Shown in pieces: positions 14,779-23,600 of a stretch of 35,481 nt of DNA. Source of the stretch: Bacillus sp. AFS001701 (GTDB taxonomy: Bacteria > Bacillota > Bacilli > Bacillales > Bacillaceae_G); the NCBI RefSeq assembly GCF_002559405.1, contig NZ_NTZO01000003.1:1-35481 (forward strand), read 5' to 3'. The translations under genes and the position numbers were made by a program. How positions within the stretch are numbered: the first letter of the stretch is position 1; every line of letters begins with the position of its first letter. Under the pieces are notes generated by a model. That model did not search any database. It was not told where the DNA came from and saw nothing but the letters and a program-made list of their open reading frames with translations.

Positions 14779-17508
14779 TTAACGGTTTGCGATTGCTTCG
14801 TAGTTTAGTTTAGCATGTTGCTTTGGTGTTTTGATGACAAATGGATTTTCGACTGTATTTTCTAGGAATTGTTTATCTTTATTAGCGAATTTTTTTATTC
14901 CGTTAAGAACTTGCTCTTCTTCAGTTACAACTTCTCCAAAAAGTAAGTCTTGTGTAATTGGTCCTTGGTTGTAATGCTCATAATAAAATCGCTTATAGTC
15001 AAACTGATAGAAAATAACTGGTTTTTCCATATATGAAAAATCAAATGAAACTGTTGAGTAATCAGTGATTAATAAATCTGATCTTTTTAATAGAGATTGA
15101 ACAGTTTCTTCACCTTGACGGATTACCTTTATCCTTTTATGGAAATCTGGAACATCCTTCATATAAATTTGAGTCTGGTAGTGCGGATAGAAAATAATAT
15201 TTAAATCATTTTTTTCTAAGATTTGATGTAACTCGGGATTACTAAGTAAAGAAAAATAACGGTTAAAGTATTCAGAGTTCATTAATTGCTGAGTACTTTT
15301 ATTCCAGTTTCTCCATGTTGGCATGATTAAAATGGTTTTGCCATTCCCTGTATTTTCAAGCGCATCCCATCTAGCCAATCCTGTAACGGCAACTTCATTT
15401 TCAGCATAACCGAATTCGTTCACAATATGATCCTTTTCAAAATCAGATGAAACGATAAATAATGAATAGCCCATTCGATTTTTATTCAGTACATGATTTA
15501 CACGACTAACTCCAATAACGCCATGTTGAATAAGGATTTTTTGATTTTGCTGCCACTCAGGATGACATTTTAAAACTTGTAAGTACTCGTGCGTATACAT
15601 GTTGGCACGCTCTGAATAGGCATTAATTGTTTTATCACAAGTTAATAAGTAAAGAGTGTGCTTTAAACTTCCATATTGTACAATGTTTCCGAATTCTTTT
15701 ATATATTCGTAATCCTTTGCCTTTTTATCAATCAAATAGTAACAGTTATCTCTTATTTTATTTTGTTGAATGTACTTGAATAAATGGTAAGAATTATCTT
15801 GTGCCGTATCTTTTCGTTCTCCAATTAACCAAATATGCTTATTTCGATAGTATCTTTGGGTTAAGCGGTAAAGGTAAAAAATAAGGAATGACTTCCATTC
15901 TCTTCTTAGTACAAGTAACCCAAATTCATAAACGATATCACGGAATGATTTTTGGATTTTTGTTTTTAATTTTCCAAGTAGGCCTGTTTTTTTGATTCGA
16001 ATGTGTAAATTTTTCTTTGGAAAATAAGGTACGATACTATGTGTTTTAGTTGTAGCTGGTTTTGAATTTGCCTTTGTTGAAAAATAGAATATATGAAGTG
16101 GTTTTTTTAATGAAATATCTCCAACTGTTACTGAGATAAACACTTCATATTCCCCATCAGGTAATATTTTACTTAGCTCAAGTGTAGTTGTTTTATAGCC
16201 ACCATCGCTATAATTGATACTATTTTTTGAGAAAAGATAGGACAAATCAGATCGCTCAAGTGTTTCGAGTGTAACTGTAATTAGCTGCCCATTTGATTTA
16301 TTTTTAAACTGTAATTCCTTAATAGAATCTAAATTATTAATTTCCTCGATAAATGCGAAGCCACCAACTTGCAAGCGGTCACCGCGTAACGAAAGGATTT
16401 CAATTTTTTGATGTAAATTAAATTCCTTAATTTCCAGGTATTCTTTATATTTCGGAAAATACTTTGCAAAATAATGATAATATTTTCCCTCTATCATCAC
16501 TGCTCCTTTTTGTAAGGTACGATCTGATAATAGAGTCATTAATAAATGAAATTCTTCTGGATTTTGATTAAGAAAAATAGTATAAAATACTTTACTAATT
16601 TTAGAAGTATTATTTTCCATCAGTTTTTCAGATAAGTTTTTAGCAAAATCCGATGAAATCCTTAAAAGTTCATTGTACTGTTCAGAAGGGAAATAATATG
16701 CCTTTGTCAGTAAAGACGTTAAATAATAATCCCATAATTTTTTCTCAACATGCGAGTAATGAGAGGTGATATTTTTCAGATTATAATAGTTTATTAATTC
16801 AGTTTGAGTAACGAGAAGGTTATCAAAAAATTCTAACGTACTAGTTTGTTTAATAACATCACTGTTTGTTAAATCTCTCACTTTTATGACGATATCTGAA
16901 GTTACGTAAACTTTATTTGAACAAATAAAAGATTGTTGGGTAAATAATAAATCTTGTTGTTCAGTTAATAGCTCATTGAATTGCAATTGATTGTCGATTA
17001 TTAAACTTCTTTTAATCATCATATTTTTAATAGAAGGATTTAACAGAAGTTCTGGATGTTTATGAAACTCACGTATTGTTGGTAAATCTTTTTTTATGAT
17101 TGATTTTAATTCATGGTGCTCCCATTTTCTTGTACCATTGAATAATTGTATATTTCCTAAAGCAATATCAGTATCATCCTTGATTGCACCGTTATATAAA
17201 TTTTCATAGGCTGAAGGATTTACAATATCATCCGCATCGATAAATGCCACAAATTCTCCAGTAGCTTCGTGTAATCCTATGTTACGTGCTTTGTTTTTTG
17301 TCATTAGCTCTAATGATATAAAGCGAATATTTTTATGTGAATTCGAATATTTCTCAATTATTTCTTTACTATTATCAGATGAACCGTTGTCTATAATAAT
17401 CGTTTCAATATCAGTTAATGATTGACCTTGTATACTGTTTAGGCAATCTTTTAAGACATCTTCATGATTATGTGCAACAACGACTACACTAACTTTTGCT
17501 TTTTCCAT
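14779..17508 (-). CDS. GT2 glycosyltransferase / CDP-glycerol glycerophosphotransferase fusion
   Basis: 909 residues. Residues 1-~220 are a GT-A family 2 domain: VSVVVVAHNHEDVLKDCLNSI, then IIIDNGSSDNS and AFIDADDIVNPSAY with the DxD metal site. Residues ~370-490 are a beta-rich segment also seen in the first gene of the window. The C-terminal ~370 residues are a TagF-type domain with IQHGVIGVSRVNHVLNKN, MPTWRNWNKSTQQLMNSEYF, FYPHYQ and LLITDYSTVSFDFSYMEKPVIFYQFDY. No membrane span; cytoplasmic membrane-face enzyme. Probable role: adding sugar and alditol-phosphate units to a wall teichoic acid or related polymer (family inference; substrates unknown). It stands alone, on the minus strand, inside the pdaA-yfjP interval of an otherwise conserved block. 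GAGGTAAG precedes the ATG. Confidence 0.9.
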   Translation of the reverse strand: MEKAKVSVVVVAHNHEDVLKDCLNSIQGQSLTDIETIIIDNGSSDNSKEIIEKYSNSHKNIRFISLELMTKNKARNIGLHEATGEFVAFIDADDIVNPSAYENLYNGAIKDDTDIALGNIQLFNGTRKWEHHELKSIIKKDLPTIREFHKHPELLLNPSIKNMMIKRSLIIDNQLQFNELLTEQQDLLFTQQSFICSNKVYVTSDIVIKVRDLTNSDVIKQTSTLEFFDNLLVTQTELINYYNLKNITSHYSHVEKKLWDYYLTSLLTKAYYFPSEQYNELLRISSDFAKNLSEKLMENNTSKISKVFYTIFLNQNPEEFHLLMTLLSDRTLQKGAVMIEGKYYHYFAKYFPKYKEYLEIKEFNLHQKIEILSLRGDRLQVGGFAFIEEINNLDSIKELQFKNKSNGQLITVTLETLERSDLSYLFSKNSINYSDGGYKTTTLELSKILPDGEYEVFISVTVGDISLKKPLHIFYFSTKANSKPATTKTHSIVPYFPKKNLHIRIKKTGLLGKLKTKIQKSFRDIVYEFGLLVLRREWKSFLIFYLYRLTQRYYRNKHIWLIGERKDTAQDNSYHLFKYIQQNKIRDNCYYLIDKKAKDYEYIKEFGNIVQYGSLKHTLYLLTCDKTINAYSERANMYTHEYLQVLKCHPEWQQNQKILIQHGVIGVSRVNHVLNKNRMGYSLFIVSSDFEKDHIVNEFGYAENEVAVTGLARWDALENTGNGKTILIMPTWRNWNKSTQQLMNSEYFNRYFSLLSNPELHQILEKNDLNIIFYPHYQTQIYMKDVPDFHKRIKVIRQGEETVQSLLKRSDLLITDYSTVSFDFSYMEKPVIFYQFDYKRFYYEHYNQGPITQDLLFGEVVTEEEQVLNGIKKFANKDKQFLENTVENPFVIKTPKQHAKLNYEAIANR

Positions 17509-17558
17509 AATAGTCTTACCTCACTAGTCTCTACTTTCAATTAAATAGTTTATCATAA

Positions 17559-17564
17559 ATTATA
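17559..17564 (-). promoter_or_regulatory. Possible -10 box of the GT2-TagF gene
   Basis: TATAAT on the minus strand about 50 bases upstream of the start; the -35 position (around 17582-17588) is poor. Confidence 0.35.
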
Positions 17565-17646
17565 ACCTAATGCGTCTTCGAAAGAACAGAATTTACGAAT
17601 GGTAAGTAGGTATCGTACTTGTATTATCTCCAATTATGAATAGAGA

Positions 17647-17780
17647 TATCAGACTGCCCGCCAAGCGCTCGCTTTCTTCGTTGCTTCGCCTGTTGAGCGG
17701 TGCTCATTACCGTTTAGGGTAATTCCGCTCCTCACCAGACTTCGCGCCTCGAAAGACAAGCGCTTGCAATCAGTCTGATA
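17647..17780. repeat. Long imperfect palindromic element
   Basis: Nested inverted pairs share one centre: TATCAGACTG / CAGTCTGATA (17647-17656, 17771-17780), CAAGCGCT / AGCGCTTG (17662-17669, 17759-17766), CTTTC / GAAAG (17672-17676, 17751-17755), GAGCGG / CCGCTC (17695-17700, 17725-17730) and ATTACC / GGTAAT (17706-17711, 17718-17723). It can fold into a ~134-nt near-full-length hairpin. It is GC-richer than its flanks and contains no gene. This is the form of a MITE or a bacterial interspersed palindrome. Confidence 0.75.
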
Positions 17781-17905
17781 ATCAAGTTTTTAGTTATTTG
17801 TCTTCACACTGTTATCTCTAATTATTTAAAGAGTTTTTAAGGGTGAAGAGAGTAGCTCCAAATAAAAAATGATAAAAAAAGATTCAAATTATTTTTATTC
17901 AACAC

Positions 17906-17934
17906 TTGACTTTGATAATGATAATCGTTATCAT
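17906..17934 (+). promoter_or_regulatory. Sigma-A promoter overlapped by a Fur box
   Basis: TTGACT (17906-17911), 17-base spacer, TATCAT (17929-17934). The spacer and -10 contain GATAATGATAATCGTTATC (17914-17932), which matches the classical 19-bp Fur box at 18 of 19 positions and holds a 7-1-7 core (TGATAAT-C-GTTATCA). Fur with iron would block polymerase, so expression is predicted under iron limitation. Confidence 0.88.
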
Positions 17935-17940
17935 TTAAGT

Positions 17941-18068
17941 ATGGCAAATATCAATACCGCTGTAGCGATGTTTGATAAGTTTTGAAACCTGATTGGACTT
18001 GAAAGTTTCCCCATTCCCTTAAAATTTAATGTGTCAAAGAAAGCTTGACTAGTCCCCAAGCTTTTTTT
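17941..18068 (+). ncRNA. Candidate Fur-regulated small RNA (FsrA/IsrR-like logic)
   Basis: The predicted start is about seven bases after the -10, near 17941. The transcript would run ~125 nt to a terminator, AAGCTTG / CAAGCTT (18041-18047 with 18057-18063) plus seven Ts (18062-18068). It contains a C-rich single-stranded stretch, TTTCCCCATTCCC (18006-18018), and TCCCC in the terminator loop, as expected for sRNAs that pair with G-rich ribosome binding sites. The only frame is a 14-codon ORF starting ATGGCAAATATC at the predicted +1 with no ribosome binding site, probably not translated. Fur-controlled sRNAs with C-rich loops (B. subtilis FsrA, S. aureus IsrR) spare iron by repressing iron-sulfur enzymes; assignment as the FsrA counterpart is inference from promoter and layout, not from alignment. 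Confidence 0.65.
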
Positions 18069-18086
18069 GTACTTTTCTACACACCT

Positions 18087-18114
18087 AAACTAGAGATCAT
18101 TCTCTAGTTTTTTT
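18087..18114 (+). terminator. Second strong terminator after the sRNA candidate
   Basis: Perfect 10-bp stem AAACTAGAGA / TCTCTAGTTT (18087-18096 with 18101-18110), loop TCAT, T-run to 18114. It insulates yfjP from the upstream unit. Confidence 0.88.
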
Positions 18115-18130
18115 GCGTTTCACACAAATT

Positions 18131-18159
18131 TTCTTAAGCGGTACTTGTTATGCTATAAT
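18131..18159 (+). promoter_or_regulatory. Promoter of the yfjP-yfjO unit
   Basis: Extended -10 TGCTATAAT (18151-18159) and a weak -35 TTCTTA (18131-18136) with 17-base spacing. It is 33 bases before the yfjP start. Confidence 0.55.
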
Positions 18160-18191
18160 ACACTTCAGAGTAATTAAGGAGGAACGGGTGA

Positions 18192-19052
18192 ATGTGGAAG
18201 GAAGAGGTTGCTTTAGAGACACCATATCAATGGGAAGAAGTTTTAAAGAGATTAGAGCATGAGCCAACATTTACAGTGCATTCTGCTGAAAAGCGGTTAA
18301 GCATTCCATTGTATATTGATGGGGATCAAGCAGTTGTAAAGGTTAAGAAAATAAATGATGCTCCGGTTCAGTTTGAAGTCATTAGTGAACATGAAAATAA
18401 AGAGAAAATTCTCGAAGAAGTCGCTACTATTTTGCAGTGGCAAACAGAATTTGAAGAACTACATCATCATTTAAGACAAACTACAATTTCTCCTCTAATT
18501 GACCTTTTTGGACATACACCAATTACCGTTTCAAATGATCCTTTTGCCTGTTTAATTACATGTATTATTCATCAACAAATACAGCGTACATTTGCAATCC
18601 AAGTAACAAAACGATTTGTTCGAATGTATGGTGAAAGAATTGGTAATTCATGGTTTTTTCCATCTCCTGAAATAATTGCTAATTTATCAATAGATGAATT
18701 AAGAGATTTACAGCTTAGTACTAGAAAAGCTGAATATATGATTGGAATTGCTAAAGCTTGGAGTGAAGGGGTTTTAAGTCATCAAGATTATCGGACATTA
18801 TCATCAGAGGACATTTCAAAGGAGTTAATCAAGCTTAAGGGAGTCGGTCCTTGGACAGTTGAAAACTTCTTATTATTTGGTCTAGGTCGAAAAGATATTT
18901 TCCCGGTTGGTGATGTTGGAATTCAAATCGCACTTCAAAAGCTTTTAAATTTAGATGAAAAGCCTTCGAAAGAAATAATGGATTATGTAAAAGAGCAGGT
19001 TTCTCCGTTTGGAAGCTACGCGGCCCTTTATCTTTGGAAGAGCATAGAATAA
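18192..19052 (+). CDS. yfjP: DNA-3-methyladenine glycosylase (AlkA-like, HhH-GPD)
   Basis: 286 residues: an N-terminal ~95-residue AlkA-like beta domain, then the HhH-GPD fold. [14 protein letters not shown] opens the glycosylase domain. The helix-hairpin-helix is [17 protein letters not shown], and the catalytic aspartate is Asp241 in FPVGDVGIQ. It removes alkylated purines from DNA in the cytoplasm as the first step of base excision repair; an in-trans role is expected rather than a link to its neighbours. AAGGAGGAA nine bases upstream of the ATG is a strong ribosome binding site. It is followed 13 bp later by the rRNA methyltransferase gene, the yfjP-yfjO order recalled for B. subtilis. 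Confidence 0.9.
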   Translation: MWKEEVALETPYQWEEVLKRLEHEPTFTVHSAEKRLSIPLYIDGDQAVVKVKKINDAPVQFEVISEHENKEKILEEVATILQWQTEFEELHHHLRQTTISPLIDLFGHTPITVSNDPFACLITCIIHQQIQRTFAIQVTKRFVRMYGERIGNSWFFPSPEIIANLSIDELRDLQLSTRKAEYMIGIAKAWSEGVLSHQDYRTLSSEDISKELIKLKGVGPWTVENFLLFGLGRKDIFPVGDVGIQIALQKLLNLDEKPSKEIMDYVKEQVSPFGSYAALYLWKSIE

Positions 19053-19065
19053 TGGAGTTGTATAT

Positions 19066-20451
19066 ATGAGCAATCAGTTAGAAAATAAATTAGAAGTAGG
19101 CCAATCTTTTCCTATAACAATCAAACGTATTGGGATTAATGGTGAAGGTGTCGGCTACTTCAAAAGACAAGTAGTCTTCATTAAAGGTGCATTACCTGGT
19201 GAGGAAGTAGTAGCAGAGGTAACGAATGTACGTAACGGTTTTGCTGAAGGGAAAATTCAACGTATTCGAAAAACATCACCAGATCGTGTAGAGCCGACTT
19301 GTAAAATCTACGAAAAATGTGGTGGCTGTCAAATTCAGCATGCATCTTATGAGGGACAACTTCGATATAAACGCGACATTGTCATCCAAGCAATGGAAAA
19401 GTATGCGAAAGATTTACTAGAAAAAACACCAATTAAAGAAACAATTGGTATGGAAAATCCTTGGAATTATCGAAACAAAAGTCAGCTTCAAGCTGGGCTA
19501 GAAAAAAATAAAATCATCGCTGGATTATATACACAAAACTCTCATAATGTTGTAGATATTGGCCATTGCCCGATCCAACACGAGGATTTAAATAAAATTA
19601 CAGGTAAAGTGAAGAAAATTTTAACTCGATTAAATATCCCTGTTTATAATGAACGAAAAAATAAAGGGGTAATTCGAACAATCGTAGCGCGAGTTGGTTT
19701 ACGTACAGGTCAAATCCAATTAGTACTTGTAACTGGAACGAAAGATTTTCCTCAGAAAAATGAACTAATCAGTGAAATTAAAAAGCGAATTCCTGAAGTG
19801 ACAAGCTTAATGCAAAACATTAATAATCAAATGACTTCAGTGATCTTTGGTCGCGAAACTGTTTATTTATCAGGAGAAGAAGTAATTGAAGAAAAGCTTG
19901 GAGACTTATCATTCGAACTTTCGGCAAGAGCGTTTTTCCAATTAAATCCTGAACAAACAGTTAAGCTATATGATGAAGTCAAAAAAGCAGCGGCACTTAC
20001 TGGAACAGAAAAAGTCGTAGATGCTTATTGTGGAGTAGGGACAATCGGACTATGGCTAGCAAAAGACGCAAAAGAAGTTCGAGGCATGGACGTAACGAAT
20101 GAAGCAATCATCGATGCGAAAACAAATGCCCTAAGCCATGGCTTTACAAATACTCATTACGAAGCAGGTAAAGCTGAACAAGTATTACCGAAATGGTTAA
20201 ACGAAGGTTGGAAACCAGATGTTATCATAACGGATCCACCGAGAACTGGTTGTGATGAGGAGTTTTTAAATACGGTATTAAAGATTAAACCGAAGAAATT
20301 AGTATATGTTTCTTGTAATCCTTCTACTTTAGCTAGGGATTTAAAGGTATTGAGTAAGAGTTATGATGTCAAGTATTTGCAACCTGTTGATATGTTTCCG
20401 CATACTGCTCATGTTGAGTGCGTGGCTGAACTTGTTTTAAAAATTAAATAA
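19066..20451 (+). CDS. rlmD: 23S rRNA (uracil-C5)-methyltransferase, RlmD/RlmCD family
   Basis: 461 residues. A TRAM RNA-binding domain covers residues ~12-68 ([23 protein letters not shown]). The iron-sulfur ligands are Cys79, Cys85, Cys88 and Cys168 ([11 protein letters not shown] and IGHCPIQ). The SAM site is [27 protein letters not shown] and the nucleophile Cys417 in [13 protein letters not shown] complete the TrmA/RlmC/RlmD catalytic set. It methylates a uracil of 23S rRNA (U747 and/or U1939 type; which one is undetermined). B. subtilis has two family members, YefA (RlmCD) and YfjO; position matches YfjO. The last 15 codons have a diverged copy at 28933-28986. Confidence 0.92.
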   Translation: MSNQLENKLEVGQSFPITIKRIGINGEGVGYFKRQVVFIKGALPGEEVVAEVTNVRNGFAEGKIQRIRKTSPDRVEPTCKIYEKCGGCQIQHASYEGQLRYKRDIVIQAMEKYAKDLLEKTPIKETIGMENPWNYRNKSQLQAGLEKNKIIAGLYTQNSHNVVDIGHCPIQHEDLNKITGKVKKILTRLNIPVYNERKNKGVIRTIVARVGLRTGQIQLVLVTGTKDFPQKNELISEIKKRIPEVTSLMQNINNQMTSVIFGRETVYLSGEEVIEEKLGDLSFELSARAFFQLNPEQTVKLYDEVKKAAALTGTEKVVDAYCGVGTIGLWLAKDAKEVRGMDVTNEAIIDAKTNALSHGFTNTHYEAGKAEQVLPKWLNEGWKPDVIITDPPRTGCDEEFLNTVLKIKPKKLVYVSCNPSTLARDLKVLSKSYDVKYLQPVDMFPHTAHVECVAELVLKIK

Positions 20452-20458
20452 TACAAAA

Positions 20459-20492
20459 TAAAAGGCAGCGGAAATTAGTACGTTGCCTTTTT
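20459..20492 (+). terminator. Terminator of yfjP-rlmD unit
   Basis: AAAGGCAGCG / CGTTGCCTTT (20461-20470 with 20481-20490, one G-U pair) and a T-run. Confidence 0.88.
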
Positions 20493-20690
20493 CTTCTTTT
20501 AAGAGATTTGCCAAACTGAAGTGTTTTAGGGTCAGTTTTTTAGTTTTTCAGATTCAAAAGTTTTTATTCCTTCCATTCTTTCAAAATTCATCCTCCTAGC
20601 TCCAAAAAGTTTAATCTTCATAAATAAAAAATAAGATTTAGGGAATATTTACCACTATGGACTATTTTTCGAGTTACATAGGAGGTTTAT

Positions 20691-23600
20691 ATGATACTTA
20701 GTAATGAACAATTAAAAGAAAGAGGACGTGAGTTTGCTTTAACTCAGGAAATTTTTGTGAACAATTTTTTAATTGTTCGTTATTGGCCAGGATTTCGAAA
20801 AGATATGGCTAATCTACATACGTTTGCAGAAAAACTGAGTAACAATAAAGTGAATTGTAGGCAACCAGCGGAAGACTGGCTACTAGATCACATTAATTTT
20901 ATAGAGACTCAAGCTCAAGAAGTGTTAAGTAAGCTGCCACGGGAAACACTACATAAACTACCAAAATTAAATTCTACTGGGATGCCAAGAATATATGCAC
21001 TTTGCAATGATTACTTAGAGCATGTGGGTGGTCGATATGAGGTCAACTCATTTGAAGGGTATATAAAAGCCTACCAAGAGGTATCTGTTCTAAAAGATCT
21101 AGAATGCTGGGCTTTGCCAAGTGCTATGCGAGTTACTTTAATACGCCGTTTGTCTGGAGTGATGGTTGAAGTACAACGTCGTCACGAAATATGTGATTCT
21201 ATTACTTCAATTCTTGAAAAAATAACAAAGTTATCAGACGATAAAATTCGAATTTTATTGGATAGAGAAGCAAGTAAAAAACCGTTTGGTCCAATTGAAA
21301 TTGTACATTTAGTGAGACATTTGAGCGAATTGGAACCGAATATGCATATCGTTCATGACTGGCTTGCAGCTCACATAGAGAATAGTGAATCTAGCATTGA
21401 GCAGATTGTTTCGTTTGAGAACCAATTGCAAGCAGACTTGCAAGTAAGTTGTGGGAATTTAGTTCAAAGCTTGCATAAGTTAGAGCGACAGCCATGGAGA
21501 TTAACATTTACAAAAATTTCACATCTAGAACAATTTTTACTCTCTGATCCATCAACTATCGATTATAAAAGTTTAGATTTAGACAGTCGAGACATAATTC
21601 GTGGACGTGTTGCAGAGATTGCAAACCAGTTAAAAGTACCAGAAATTTTAGTAGCTGAGACAGCACTACATCTGGCCAAATCGAAAATAGTAGAGCCGGA
21701 TCAAACAAATGTAATGCCGAGAAAGGCTTATATTGATTATTATTTGTTTGATGCCCAAGGAAACATAGAAATACGTAAAGCACTTTTGAAGAAAACTAGA
21801 CCACGTATTCTTCCACAAATATCTTTACGAAAACGACCATTGTATTTGTATTTATCAACTGTAGCTTTATTGTTTATTGGAATATTGGTTCTCTCTGGTG
21901 GATGGATAACAGCTGGGGGATTCTTTCGACCTTTATCGTGGATAGCGATAATAGTAGCTCTTGTATTACCTGTTAGTGAGTGGGCTATAACGATTGCCCA
22001 TAAATTAATTTGTCGATATAGTCGCACTGTAAAACTTTTAAGGTTTGATTATTCAGAAGAACTTCCGGAAGATGCTAGTACAATGGTCGTTATTCCAGTT
22101 ATATGGTCAAACACCAAAGATGTAGATGAAGTAGTGGATCAACTTTTAGTTCATTATCTTGCAAATCGTCAAAATAATATTTATTTCGGTATTTTAGGTG
22201 ATTTTACAGATGCGTTGACTGAATCAAAAGCTGAAGATCATGAACTATTGACATATGTTACTTCAAGGATCGATGCATTGTGTAAGGAATATGGGGAAGA
22301 TAAATTTTTCTTATTTCACAGATCCCGACTTTACAATCCAACAGACAATCTTTATATGGGATGGGAGAGGAAACGTGGAAAAATAGTAGAGTTTGTTGAG
22401 TTATTGACTGGTAGTGATAATTCTAGTTTTACAACAATTCATGGAGATAAAGATATATTAAGGAAGATTCGATATGTTTTTACAATAGACCAAGATACCC
22501 AATTACCAATTGGAGTTGTTGGCCGAATGGCTGGGACCATTCATTACCCGTATAATCGACCACGATTAAATGCAGATGAAACACGCGTAATTGAAGGTTT
22601 CGGATTATTACAACCACGAGTAGGCGTGAGTTTTGACTCAACACAAAAGTCACGCTTTACTTCTTTATGGGCAGGGGAGCCAGGAATTGACCCGTATTCT
22701 TTTGCCGTATCAAACGTATATCAAGATTTGTTTGGTCATGCAATTTTTGTGGGTAAAGGTATTTTTGATGTAGAATCATTTCAAAAAACCTTGGTAAATC
22801 GGATACCGGATAATCATGTACTTAGTCATGATCTATTAGAGGGTGGGTTTCTTCGAGCAGGACTAACTTCTGATATTGAAGTTGTTGAGTCGTATCCGAG
22901 TTCCTTTTATTCATTCCAACATCGAGAGCATAGATGGATCCGAGGAGATTGGCAACTTATCAAATGGTTAGGAAAAAATTGTGTAGATCGTAATGGTGAA
23001 AATAAACGAGTTGATTTATGTGGATTAACACGTTGGCACATTATTGATAATTTGCGCCGCAGTCTACTTGCACCAGCTCTTTTACTAATTGCCTTACTAG
23101 GATTTAGTGTATTACCGGGTAAAGCTTGGGTTTGGGAAACAATCGTACTTTTAACTGTTTTTCTTCCCTTTCTTTTTTCACTTTTACATGGTGCAATTGG
23201 GAGAGGAAGCATTCGTGCAATAAAGATTAATTTTATGCAGAATCTGGTTAAATTTGTAACATTGCCGTTTACATCGGTTCTTGTAGTAGATGCTACTTTA
23301 CGAACTCTTTACCGGCTATACATTAGCCGACGTAATTTGCTAGAGTGGGTCACATTTGCTCAGACTAGTAACAATCCTGCTACCAAAAGAGTCTTTATGT
23401 ACGAGTCTATTGGATATGCAGTAATTATATTGTTTGGTCTATTGGCATGGTTTTCCAAAGGTACTTTAAATTACATATTTGGTACTGTGGAACTAATTAT
23501 GTGGTCTTTAGCAAGGCCAATCATACAGCAATTAAATCGACCGTTAAAAGTTGAAAGTAGAGTTTGGTTGGATAAAGCACGTGCTGAATTAAAGGAATTA

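Noticed and set aside
17941-17985. 14-codon ORF (Met-Ala-Asn-Ile-Asn-Thr...) at the predicted +1 of the Fur-regulated RNA
   Set aside because: No ribosome binding site, starts at the transcript's first base, and too short to judge; kept only as a note under the sRNA.
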